Shown here one piece after another: positions 1-9,987 of a stretch of DNA of 64,000 nt. This stretch comes from Dacryopinax spathularia (Eukaryota; Basidiomycota; Dacrymycetes; Dacrymycetales; Dacrymycetaceae): contig JBBPFI010000002.1 in NCBI GenBank assembly GCA_037974965.1, positions 1,240,001 to 1,304,000 on the forward strand. Direction: 5' to 3'. The notes under the pieces were generated by a model. It did not search any database, had not been told where the DNA came from, and saw only the letters and a program-made list of their open reading frames with translations. The position numbers and the translations under genes were made by a program. How positions within the stretch are numbered: position 1 is the stretch's first letter; each line of letters begins with the position of its first letter.

Positions 1-95
1 GCACAAGCACTCGCTGCATCCGCCACACCAGCCCAATTACCGCCATCCCCCTCAGCAACGCTAGCCCCACAGCAACAGCAACAGCAACACCCAAG

Positions 96-568
96 ATGGA
101 CGCAATCGACCACCGTCTGCAAGTCACCGAGCGCGTTCTCTTGCGCTGGAACACCCGCAAGACTTGGGTGTTCCTCATCGGCACTTCGACTGGCCTCATC
201 GCCTTGGCTGCCCTGGACGGACAAACCGCCGTTGGCAAGCGTGCAGCCGGCATCTTTATGAACGCGGCTCGTCTTATTCGCGTGAGTCTTCTCCCCCATC
301 GAATAACATAACTAACTATTTGTAGGTCGTTTACAATGCGTCCTCTTCGGCGGATTTCGTTCGCGTGACTGGCGACTTCGGCAAGGGAATCGCCAACCTC
401 GCATCCGCCTTTGCTCTCATCTGGGGCGGGTTTCTGGCCGTCTACGAGTTCGGCAAGCAGGAGGGAATGTGGGGTCGTAGAGGGGGTGCGGGAGGTGCGG
501 TTGGGGGAGGTGGGGTTGGGGGAGGTGCAGGCGGGGTTGGGGTGGGATTGGGAGGAGGGGAGGCGTAG
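96..568 (+). CDS. Small two-exon membrane protein, unknown function
   Basis: Exons 96-281 and 326-568 flank a 44-nt intron (GTGAGT..TGTAG, CTAAC branch site), phase 0, giving 142 aa. Two hydrophobic stretches are visible: about residues 24-40 (WVFLIGTSTGLIALAAL) and 88-105 (LASAFALIWGGFLAVYEF), so two membrane spans are likely. The last 30 residues are almost pure Gly/Ala/Val. The N-terminus is amphipathic and has Arg but no clear signal peptide. I do not recognise the family. The first ATG of the frame was taken; it follows a CAGCAA-rich leader. The Gly-rich tail is simple sequence and may not be well conserved. A possible extra small ORF lies just downstream on the same strand. Confidence 0.7.
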
Positions 569-576
569 CGTTCGAG

Positions 577-835
577 ATGTTTAGCGAGCTTAACAAGGGA
601 TCTTACGCACAGATCTGGCTGGCGTACCGTAAGTCTTTACGGCCTTATGAAGTGGGACTTCGCTGATGCTTGCGGACAGGTAATTCGCATAGATAATCAC
701 TTCTCACTCTAACTCCGAGCAGGTTATGGGCTCAAACCGGTGAATACCATTTCATTACTTTGTATCTACGAACTGCCAAGGCAGCTCTTACAACGGGAGG
801 ACGGCTGCGAGGACAGTATGAGGTTGGGAGGCTGA
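577..835 (+). other. Possible small spliced ORF after the membrane protein gene
   Basis: An ATG at 577 opens a short frame (MFSELNKGSYAQIWLAY...). With one 94-nt intron (629-722, GTAAGT..GAGCAG) it continues to a TGA at 833-835, 54 codons in all. The composition looks protein-like and the intron signals are good. I recognise no family. It could be a downstream exon group of the gene at 96 in another splice form, or chance. It ends just before a C-rich minisatellite that precedes the CACTA transposase. Confidence 0.25.
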
Positions 836-924
836 AGGTGGTGCTGAGGGTGGTGTGGAGGGAGGAACGGTTGCAAAGCCCAAGGACCGCCGTACAGCGG
901 TCAACGGGAACGCAGCCTCTCCCT

Positions 925-1116
925 GACCTCCTCCCTCACCCACTCCCTCACCTCCTCCCGCACCTCCTCCCGCACCTCCTCCCGCACCTCCTCCCGCACC
1001 TCCTCCCGCACCTCCTCCCTCACCTCCTCCCTCACCTCCTCCTTCACCCACTCCCTCACCCCCTCCCTCACCCCCTCCCTCGTCCTCCCCCTCGTCCTCT
1101 TCGTCCCCTTCCCTTT
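925..1116. repeat. C-rich 12-bp minisatellite
   Basis: Tandem copies of a 12-mer close to CACCTCCTCCCG/T run for about 190 bp, with drift at both ends. It lies between the small gene(s) at the left edge and the 3' end of the CACTA transposase. Long ORFs across it on both strands are products of the repeat, not genes. Confidence 0.85.
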
Positions 1117-1159
1117 CCCTGTACCTGCTCCCGAGTGCGTGCTGACTCCGTTTCACAGG

Positions 1160-4100
1160 CTACTCGTCGGCCTCTACAAATGGCGGTTTCCTGTCAATGA
1201 TGCACCAGCGGTCGCGTACATCAAGTACGCGACCCACAACTCCTTTTATTCCCGATATGTCCACAACCTGAAGTCCGGCGAGCTCTTTGAAGGCGAGAGC
1301 ACTACCCCTCGGTGGGGGTCGGTTGTGCGGCTTGCAGGGCTTGATGACAGCCAGCTGGAAGTTGACCACACCAAGGCGAAGGTCGATCAGGTGTTGTAGC
1401 TGGCCGTAGTGAACGATCTCGCGCATGAAGCGCCCGGGTTGATACTGGAACTGGGAAGATGGTGAGTCTGGTCTTGTTTCCTGATAATGGACCGGGCTTA
1501 CCCTAACATAGGTCATATCCCGAGAATGAGGATTCTTCAATCCTCCGGCGGCATGTACTGTGTCTCCTCCATAAGGAAGGAGAAGTTTCCCATACTGATT
1601 GACCTCATCAGGGAGGGCGGCACGCACTGTTCGACCGTCGAGGTTGAGAAAGGCAGCCAGGTAGACAACCAGCTGAGTCTTGACGGCTGCACTGACTCGC
1701 AGAACAGATCTCGTACCAAAAAGCTTTCGATGCCGGTTCACCCTCACCTTCGGCTTCTCAATCTCCTCCAGCGAGTACTGGAGTCGAAGTTTTCCCCATT
1801 GGGCAAGCCGGAGGATGTGCCGATCGATTCCAGGGTAAGGATTTCTCCTTCCTGATACCGCACGCTGCAGCTCACCGCAATATCTCTCCATAGCAAAGGC
1901 CCAGCACGTCCAGACGGGCCCAGCGGATTCCACGCAGTCGGCAATGTGCAAAAGCGAGTGGATCGTTACTGGGCAGAGTCCTACACGCTCTGGACGTCCC
2001 TGGACATATAAGCGTTCGTAGTCGACTACCCACTTGGCCAGGCGGGCTCGGAGCTGGGCTGCAAAGCCTTGAGGATAGGAGAAGGCCAGGCAGTCGGAGA
2101 TGCAGCTGGAGAGGTCGACCAGGTGCGTATAGTATTCGTTTCGTTCAAATCGACCTGCCAATACTACAGGCGCGTATTGCGTCACCCAAAGCATCCACGC
2201 TTCTGCAGTAAACTGGTGCCGCTGTTTCAAAAGGTGGGGGACTCGGCGTCCGTATGCTCCTGGCATTGCGTCTCCGCTTTCGACGACTTGCTCCGCAATT
2301 GCAGACTGGACGGCTTTGTGCAGAATGAAATCGTCCCCATCCATGCTATACTTGCTTAGGCCGAGCCAGAGATCGAGCAGCAGAGGCACGACGTTCTCAA
2401 ACATGAGATGCATGAAGTCCAACGGGAACGAGGCAGGCCAGATAATACTTCCAAAGTGGCGCCAAATGCTGACCCCCTTGATACCAGACTCCATCCCCAA
2501 GCGATCCCGCTCAGCTTTCGACCTTGCTGACTGTATCTTCTCGGCGGTGTCTAGAATGGTCTCATGAGACCGCCGAGGGAGGTGGAGAGGGTCGAGCTGG
2601 AGGAGGGGAGGAGGCTGAGGCTGAGGCTGAGGCTGAGGCTGAGGCTGAGGCTGAGGCTGAGGCTGATGCTGATGCTGATGCTGATGCTGATGCTGATGCT
2701 GATGCTGATGCTGAGGAGGAGGAGGAGGAGGAGGAGGAGGAGGAGGAGGAGGAGGAGGAGGAGGAGGAGGAGGAGGGGGACGAGCACGAGGGGGAGGCGG
2801 AAAGGCACGCCGGTCCAGAGGTATGCCGCTTATCTTCTTCCTATCCCCGTGCCGCACTGACGTGACGTCGCACATCCGGCATGGCTTGTGCCCGTTGTGG
2901 CCTTTGAAGTTCATCAGCTTGGCGGCAGCTGGCATGTCGCCGAAGAGCACAATCAAGTGAGCGCGTAACTTGAAGAACTCGTGTTTTGAAGCGTCGTAAG
3001 TCCTCACTCCGTGCGCTAACTTGTAGAGCTCTTCCGCCAGCGGCCGATGGAACGAGTCCAAGTCCTTCATCTGCTTAGGACCAGGAATGCAGCCAATACG
3101 AAGAACGTTTTCCAGGTGCGTTCGCTCCTGCGGTGGCAGGTTGAAATTGAACAGAATCGTGGGCCAGGCTGTCGATCGAGGGCCTTTAAACGGTGCGAAT
3201 CCGTCGGTGGACAGTCCCAGAGCGATATCTCGAGGTGAGTCGAAGTATTTGTGCGGAAGGATTTCGCCATTGACTTCGACATGGCGCCCCAGCAGCGTCT
3301 TGTACAGATTGCCTTGGAAGATGTCTGTCATATCGCAATGATACAAGCTTTGGCCGGCGCGATAGGAGCTGAGCAACGTGGCTCTCTCCACATTCTCGTA
3401 CTGCGCCTGCAGCTGGGGAATGAGCGGTAGATACTGGTACTGGCGATACGGCTTTCCATTCGGCCTGCGGCGTGGCTCTCCGCACCACGTACAGGCGTTG
3501 AGCTCAGCAAGCGCTCCAGTGTAAGCCATGCATGAGTTCTTGCAGCAATCGTAGCTGACGAACTTCAACGCAGATACAAATTTCACTCGGCGCTCGATCT
3601 GCGAGAGGGGCGGGAAGACCTCAGGATAGGCGATACTGAGGTGTTGGTAATTCGAGTTTAGCAGGTGCGCTTTCGTTTTGTTGTAGAAGGCCTTGAACGT
3701 GAGCTTATCCGCGTTTGATAGTACATCTGCCTGATATTAGAACACGCCTGAGCTACAAGTACATGGCTACTTACCCGGAATCGCCCGCAGCCGGAGCTCC
3801 AGCTCGTCGCTGGAGTCGTCCAGCTCAGCTCCAGCCTCCCTCCCCCCTTCCTCCTCCTCCTCCTCCTCCCCCTCGGAGTACTCCTCATCCTCGTCCTCGT
3901 CCTCCCGCCCTTCCAGGGCTCTTTCCCAGGGCTCCGGTTCCCCCTCATCATTCGTCTCCTCCTGCTCTTCCTGCTCGTGCTCCTGTTCGTCCCCCCCCTC
4001 CCCCATCCCCATCCCCATCCCCTCCTCCCCCTCCATCCCCTCCTCCATCCCCTCCTCCCCCTCCTCCCCCTCCTGCCCCATCGGCTGGTCTCTTGGCTCC

Positions 4101-4324
4101 TCTCCGTCAGTCGTCTCGCTGTCAAGGTCCGTGCCTTCGTCTGGTTGAGCAGCTTGGCGAACTCGTTCCCGATGCATCGCTTGACGCTCTCGCTGATTTG
4201 CTCTTCTTTCAGCCTCTTCTTGCTCGCGTCGCTTTTTGGCAGCTACTCGATGCTTGTAGCGCTGAGTCCTCTTCAAGTTTCGTCCGCAGCAACGACAACG
4301 CTTCAGCCCCGACGACTTCGCCAT
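1160..4324 (-). CDS. CACTA transposase (Tnp2 / Transposase_21 family)
   Basis: Cut-and-paste transposase acting in the nucleus on the element's ends. Exons 4324-3775 and 3726-1502 flank a 48-nt intron (GTAAGT..CAG). A 51-nt GTAAGC..CAG segment at 1501-1451 is in frame and reads as an intron, because removing it aligns TYVR with FQYQPGRF...HYGQLQH as in family members; about 1021 aa result. The N-terminus has the usual Cys pair (CRCCGRNL) and a charged acidic linker. Family hallmarks follow: FNLPPQ.RT, CIPGPK, HNGHKPCRMC, FPLDFMHLMFENVVP, GGDTVHA. Start: M-A-K just before the Cys pair; an ATG at 4384 is also in frame. Odd: a run of Pro, Gln-His and Pro-Gln repeats of about 80 residues sits where relatives have a short loop. 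Confidence 0.85.
2611..2776. repeat. Compound microsatellite inside the transposase
   Basis: On the plus strand about nine GAGGCT units, eight GATGCT units and about twenty GGA units follow each other without a break. All units are multiples of three, so the transposase frame on the minus strand stays open and reads poly-Pro, Gln-His and Gln-Pro runs. Confidence 0.95.
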
Positions 4325-4532
4325 GAACGAAAAGAGACAGAGAGCGGGGATTGGTCCCGCTGATGAAAACAAAGTCGGATCCACTAATCTGGGTAAGTCC
4401 TTGTTTGTTTATGTACATCGGCCGATCCTCGGCTCCCAACACGTTTTTTCACTTGTTGCTGATTGCGCTTATCACAGGAAAAAATTGTTTTGCCTACTTA
4501 AACACGGTGCGTCCCCTCCCATCCTACCCAAC

Positions 4533-6375
4533 ATGCCCTCCTGGTCTGATCTTGCAGATTCCCCGTCTATCAGCTGTTTCCTCAACGCTCCACCTTCAGA
4601 CGAACCCGACACTCCCGCCTCGCTCATCCCGCCCACCATGACCACTCGTCGATCTGCTCGCAACAACCCCCGTTCCGTCGAGCCAGCACTGCCCACCATG
4701 GCCGAACCGTCCCCTGCCCCCGAGCCTGAAGAGTTGGTGTTGAAGCGGGAGGCGGTGGCGAAGGGGCTGGAGCGGGAAGCGCTGGAGAAGGAGGTGATGG
4801 AGAAGGAGGTGGTGGAGAAGGAGGTGGTGGAGGTGGTGGAGAAGGAGGTGGTGGAGAAGGAGGTGAAGGGGAGGAAGGCGGCGAAGGGGAAGAAGGGGAA
4901 GAAAGCGCTGGAGAAGGTGCAGGCGTTGGAGGAGGTGAGGGTGGCGATGGCGGGGATGGAAAGGGGAGCGAGTGCAGGAGGGGAGGTCAAGGTGGTGAAG
5001 GGGAAGGGGATGGGAGGGAAGGGGAAAGCGGCTGCAGAGAAGGGAGCGCGGGAAGAGGGAGGGAAGGGAGAGGAGGGGAAGGGGATGGCGAAGGGAGCGA
5101 AGGGAGCGAAGGGAGCGAAGGGAGCGAAGGGAGGAGCAAAGAGAGCGAAGGGAGCGAAGGGAGAGGTGGACAAGGAGAATGTCCCCGCAGAAGCTGCGGA
5201 GCTCGGGTCTCCGACCTTCCTTTCCTCCCCCCCCACCGCTCTCACCAACCTGACGACCGCCTCCCTTGCCGTCACACTCTCCCAGCGCCGCTCAGCTGGC
5301 TTATTCTCCGCCGTACAAGAGATCAGCTCGGACAACGAGCCGGTCACAACTAAGGCTGGCGACAAGCACGCCTTGTCTTCCAACGAAGCGGAAGGGGTGC
5401 TGCCGTCAACGAAACGTGCGAAGAAGGCGCCAACGAAACAGCTCGACAATGCGCTCGACCTCACCATTTTCAACTCGAAGAAGATCCCGCTGAAGCAGCA
5501 GCTGGTGGAGAAGGAGAAGGAGATGGCGGAGATGCAGCGTCTGGTGCTCTCCATCCAAGGTAGGCCCATTCACACTGGTCGGATTGTTGCTTACGAACTT
5601 TCAGCCCAGCTGAGCCAGACGAAGAAGAAGCTGAAGACGGAGAAGAAGAAGCATGCTCCCGTTGCTCCCGTTGCGCTCATTCCGAAGCCAACGGGCTCGG
5701 CGAGTAGATTGTCTGTCGGGGGGTACAATGTTCAATGCGCAATGGGTCTTGAGGGGGAAAATGATCGGTACAACAAAATCCTGGTAAGTTTATTCTATTA
5801 CTACAGTTCCTACAGCTAACTAATCGACTATCTAGCGCGTAGTTCGCCGCGCTTGTGCCACTCATGGAATTGAGCCAGGCACTCTCATGATCAACATCCA
5901 TGAAGAAGTGCTCGCCAAAGTCTTCAAAACTGTAAGCAAGGCAAACTACTTCTGAGGACGCGTGCTAATGTTTCTGTAGGCTCGTCTTAAGTGTCCGGAG
6001 CTAGCTAAGTGCGAGCGGGACTGGGCCACCCGTGATATCGTGCACCAGTACGTGAAGAATGCGCGCTTCAAGGAGACAGCACCGGAACGTGAGCAGAGGC
6101 GCGTTGAGAAGCTTCGCAAGGCGCTCGAGTTGGACAGGGAAGTTGCAACGGCAGCCCTGCTGAGTGTCAGCAAGCAAGTCGCCGGTCGTGCCGAGGACGA
6201 TGGAGAGGGTGCGGAGGATGAGGATGAGGGTGAGGGGGATGATGAGGATGACGAGGGTGAGGGGGACGATACCAGCAATGCTGATGCTGCTGAGGGGGAC
6301 GGGGAGGACGATGACGACGAGACCGATGAGGAGGACGACGGTGGGGAGGACGACGATGACGACGACAGCGATTAG
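4533..6375 (+). CDS. Second CACTA-element protein, Lys-rich with acidic tail
   Basis: Exons 4533-5559, 5605-5783, 5836-5931 and 5980-6375 join through three short GT..AG introns, 565 aa. The N-terminal third is low-complexity Glu/Lys/Val and AKG repeats. The middle has a basic, nuclear-signal-like stretch (STKRAKKAPTK) and a coiled coil (LKQQLVEKEKEMAEMQRLV). The conserved-looking core is in the last exons (ENDRYNKIL, CPELAKCERDWATRDIV), which resembles uncharacterised proteins that I recall beside mushroom DNA transposons. The tail is almost all Asp/Glu. It is divergent from the transposase and may share its promoter. The start is uncertain: the ATG at 4533 may sit in a 5' intron (GTGCGT..TTGCAG), which would leave the ATG at 4638. 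A DNA-binding helper role is inference only. Confidence 0.65.
5088..5165. repeat. 9-bp tandem repeat GCGAAGGGA
   Basis: Eight or so near-perfect copies of GCGAAGGGA encode the AKG repeats of the second CACTA protein. A long antisense ORF here is a shadow of the repeat. Confidence 0.9.
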
Positions 6376-7424
6376 GTGAGCGCTGACCCTCCACTGCTTT
6401 CCATTGGCGCTGACTATCCGTACGGTTGTAGGTGTCAAAAAGCGTCTGCCGGGCTTCAAAGTAGCGCTAGAAGTACATGCTGAAGCGCCTCGCGCGCTTT
6501 TTTCCCCTCCTGTCCGTAGTGCTCTTGAATCGTATTTTCATTACACCATGCGCTTGTTTGTACTACTGCACTTGTGCAGTTCACTATTCTACTAATTTAC
6601 AGTGTGCCAGAGGAAGTGCAATGTGTACTAACCCGATGAGTACGGGAGTACCATTGGCACTTACATTAAGCACCTCCGGCGCTTATTTTGGCGCTCGAAA
6701 TAAGCGTCGCCAGGGTTCCCAGTGTCTCCACCCACGCTGCTTCTGGTCGAGACCCTTGCCTCGAGGCGCAGGCGTGTTGCCACACGAACTAGATCTGGAG
6801 CCCGGGACTGACTGATGTCTGACGGATCTATCACCACAGGCTTATTCGGGCTTGTGGCATGACCGTGCCCTACTGTGTGAGCTGCGCTGGCCAACCTGTC
6901 TGACTCGGATCTGGCGCGTTTCGGGGAGGAAGTTTACCTCTGCTGGCCATCCCAGCTGCTTGTCTGCACGATCAAGCTTTTACAGCTGCGGTACCTTGAG
7001 CTCCGGAGACCGGGACGGGAGCCGGCCCTGCCTCATGTTGTGCTTCGCGATGATCTCTGTATTTCATTAGTGCCCGCGTCCCTCGGTGTCCGCTGATGGC
7101 CGAGCCAGCGAAGGAAGGGTTTCCCGCTTAGTGGGGCCACACACCTTTCTCGCCCGTCATTCGAGAGCACCTAGCCCTCTCTTCCCTGCTGGCGACCTTC
7201 CCCCGCCGGAGCTTGAGAAGCCATCTTTGGGGACCCACCGGACAATGGGCGTGTGGGTTCAGGGTCGAGCCTGACACAAGACGATAAATAGGCGATGTTG
7301 CATCCAACTCGTGTTCCCCACCCCCCTTCACTCCCATTCCTCTGCTTATCGGCGCCCTCTCGCCTTTAGTTCTTCTCCTCTGTGTTTCTAGTAACGATTC
7401 TCAACGACCGACGATCCAACTTCA
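6376..7424. other. Intergenic, probably holds one CACTA end
   Basis: No gene is supported. The left part should hold the transposon's right end, and TAGTG words occur at about 6517 and 7067, but without a matching CACTA on the other side. Near 6690 the word GCGCTTATTT faces AAATAAGCG in an imperfect inverted repeat. The right part, from about 7270, is the likely promoter of the next gene, with an AT-rich CGATAAATAG. Confidence 0.5.
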
Positions 7425-7490
7425 GTACGTCTTGCTGCCTGTATCATGTGGCAGACGGCTCACCTCCCTTATCGTGCTTCCGTTCTTTAG
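7425..7490 (+). other. Likely 5'-UTR intron
   Basis: GTACGT at 7425 and TTCTTTAG at 7490 bound a 66-nt intron that ends five bases before the ATG at 7496. A longer frame opens upstream at 7382 only if this intron is not removed. Confidence 0.5.
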
Positions 7491-7495
7491 CTACC

Positions 7496-8540
7496 ATGCA
7501 CCGCCCATCCCGTCACCTTACTGTTGAGGACATCAACTTTCCCGCTCTTACTATCAACGCCGACGCCAAGCCACTCATCATCGACCCCATGCTCTCCTCA
7601 TCTCCGACATTTCCCTATATCTATACCCCGCCCGCCTCCCCAAAGGCCGCGAGCAAAGCGGTCCCTGCCAGCGGGGATCGGCTTTTCGACCTGATTCTGA
7701 CTGCTCCAGAGGATCTGATCGCACCCTCCGGTTCGACCGTTCGCCTTCATCCGGCAGGCCCCGATGAAGCGTTCGTCACTGTGCACCCTCGATTTGGCCG
7801 CACCTGCATCGATATTGACTTCTGTCCGCCATGGCCGGACGCAAGGAGAGTCACAGCCCGCGTTATGCGTGATGACTGGGAGCAGAGGCGCTGTACCGCT
7901 GAGGATACCCGCAGAGCGGCCCTCAAGGCGTATGAGCGCGTCAAGACCGGTCTTGGCTGGCAGGTGTGGGAGATCGTCCTACCTTCCGAACTTCCTCTTG
8001 ATGAGGATAGCGACCCGTCCGACGACGATTCGGGTACGCCCACTCAAAGTTTGCGAATGTTCACGACTGATATGTTTACGCAGGAGAGAGCACGATCTCC
8101 TGGTTTTCCTCCGAGAGCGACTCCTCAATATGAAGTGCAGGCCACTTTCTACTGAGGACATCTCGGCCCCGAACGATCTATTCGACCTTATCTTAGACCG
8201 CCAACCTCCTCGTTCTCCGCTTATAGGGCAGACTCCGCTCTGGTTCCCCCAATCCGGGCTGGTTTCCCGGCTTCGTGCTGCTGTGCAGTCACCTTCGTTC
8301 TTCTCTGCTGTTCGGCTTTGCAACCTGGACCCGAGACGACAGGACCGTCTTGCGGAAGGGGCACGGCCGCTTTAGTACCTACTGTGTGGAAGTAAGTCTT
8401 TTTTCTTCGAATGTACCGAAGTCAAATGGCTGATCCGTGCTGTAACGTAGCAAGCGCCCAGAGCCGTTCATGCCATGAACAACGACGATTTCCACGCGTT
8501 CGCAATGATCGATGAACATCATGTCTTGACGATAGGATAA
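7496..8540 (+). CDS. Unknown basidiomycete protein, uncertain 3' exons
   Basis: The first exon starts MHRPSRHLTVEDINFPAL and encodes about 180 residues with a WEQR/YERVKTGLGWQVWEIVLPSE helix-like region and an Asp/Ser-rich end. Two endings are possible. (A) Intron 8034-8083 (GTACGC..CAG) leads to a Ser/Asp tail and a stop at 8131-8133. (B) The frame stays open to 8134, a 92-nt intron with a weak donor (GTGCAG) ends at 8226, exon 8227-8391 follows, then a good 59-nt intron 8392-8450 (GTAAGT..GTAG) and exon 8451-8540, for 297 aa. The strong second intron makes transcription past 8133 likely. No family is recognised. Confidence 0.55.
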
Positions 8541-8849
8541 CGATCACCGCCTTTTTGGGAGGACAGCTGCGTATCTTACATGTTGACTAGTAGCCTGCAT
8601 TTGTACAACTCCTGCATCAAATTCATCTTCTGTTCACCGCGAAAGTCCAGTCCGAAGAATTGCAGTCCATGTTGCTCGAGCATCTCGATAATGAAGGGTC
8701 TTGTATGACAGCGTAGTCGTATTACGTGGGTTTATACATGAGGATGTAGCAGTATGACGAGGGACGGTAATAGTACATGAGAGTAGGGCCACTACGCATA
8801 CACGCGGCCTCTTGGCCTAGCTTAGCGTACCAGGAAACAAGGAAAACGT

Positions 8850-9507
8850 CTACAGATCTTGAGAAGGTTCGCCACCTTTCTTGGACTGGAAGAGGATGTC
8901 AGCGCCTTGATATACCAGATAGAGGAAGGATGCCCACCTTGGTCTTGGTAGGCAGCAGTTCGGGCATGATATGCGGGACGACACCACCCTCAGACACGAT
9001 AACATGACCAAGCAGCTTGGTCAACTCTGCATGACACGTCAGATTGGCCGTCTGCTACAATTGTCATGTTGAGCTTACCCTCATCATTGCGGATAGCGAG
9101 CTGGAGATGGCGAGGTACGATACGAGCCTTCTTGTTGTCACGCGCACTACAAGCAAGCTTCAGCACATGCATATATGCGGGATGGCCATGGTACGCACGC
9201 GTTACCAGCGAGCTCGAGCAACTCGGCGGCGAGGTACTCCAGCACGGCGGCCATGTAGACTGGAACGGGAGCATGAGTAACACGTTGATGGCTCTCGACA
9301 CAAAATCGACGCACCAGGAGCACCAGCACCGATGCGCTGAGCATAGTTGCCCCTCTTCAACAACCTGTGGATACGACCAACAGGGAATTGGAGGCCAGCC
9401 TTTGCCGAGCGAGACTGGGTCTTGGCATCGGCTGAGGACGCGCCGGCCTTTCCACCGGCCTTGCCGCCCGCCTTTCCACCAGACTTGCCACCAGCAGCAG
9501 AAGACAT
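8850..9507 (-). CDS. Histone H2A (canonical, with SQDL tail)
   Basis: Core nucleosome histone pairing with H2B. Five exons (9507-9315, 9259-9199, 9146-9079, 9026-8938, 8885-8850) with introns of 52-55 nt give 148 aa. The fold is unmistakable: [20 protein letters not shown], the acidic patch region ([19 protein letters not shown]), [30 protein letters not shown]. The tail ends in SQDL, which fits the S-Q-[DE]-hydrophobic motif phosphorylated after DNA breaks in fungi, so this is canonical H2A and not H2A.Z. The N-terminal tail is unusually rich in GGKA repeats (about 20 residues). It is divergent from the gene at 9988. No H2B gene is adjacent, although H2A and H2B are often paired in fungi. 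Confidence 0.95.
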
Positions 9508-9987
9508 GATAATATCGATGTGTGAGTAGTTTGTTGAAGCGAAAGGGAAGTGGTAATAGTAGTGATGTGAGTCTAGAAGGGTCGTAGAGGGATTTGAAGG
9601 GACTGAGGACCGGTGGTGGTTTGGGGGAAAAGGAGAAAGATGCGCGGTGCGTCGGTGGGGTCGCCCTTTTAAAGGCGCGATGGTCCTAGGTCGCCCAAAG
9701 TTGATTACAGGGAGTCACGTGATGTACGGAGACAAAACGGAATCAGAGTGAAGAAAGAAGTTACTCTCGGGGTCCTTGTCTGCGAAGAGGGCGGAAGCGG
9801 CGGGGATGATCTGGGTCCGGCCAGTGCGATCGTGCAGTTCCAGTGGCTCAGTCATGTCGGGCGCCTGGAGATTCTTGTCACGTCCGACTCCCCTGACGCT
9901 GGCCACACTGAGCTCGTCGTCTGCATCATTGCTCTCGTCGTCCACCCTCCCCGTCGTTTAGGCGGCCTGCCGCTATTTGCTGCGACC
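9508..9987. promoter_or_regulatory. Divergent promoter region, H2A / large disordered protein
   Basis: The 480-bp spacer drives H2A to the left and the 1396-aa gene to the right. A TTTAAA core at about 9668 lies some 160 bp upstream of the H2A start and may be its TATA element. No coding sequence is supported here. Confidence 0.45.

Larger units (their letters stand above)
1160..6375. mobile_element. CACTA (EnSpm) DNA transposon, coding core
   Basis: The core holds two divergent genes: a Tnp2-type transposase on the minus strand and a second spliced gene on the plus strand, starting about 200 bp apart. A two-gene layout is usual for CACTA elements. The outer ends were not found: I looked for CACTA/TAGTG terminal inverted repeats in 570-1159 and 6376-7140 and saw no convincing pair, so the true borders lie outside the stated coding limits. 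Both genes are open over their whole length, so the copy looks recent or still selected. Confidence 0.75.

Noticed and set aside
788-1200. Gly/Glu-rich and Pro/Leu-rich ORFs on both strands
   Set aside because: Both are made of the 12-bp minisatellite and have no other features.
4472-5569. 365-codon ORF on the minus strand, Ser/Phe-rich
   Set aside because: Exact shadow of the Lys/Glu-rich second CACTA gene; composition is the complement of its repeats.
570-7140. CACTA terminal inverted repeats
   Set aside because: Single TAGTG words occur on the right (about 6517, 7067, 7130), but none has a matching CACTA sequence on the left before 1160. I could not define the element's ends.
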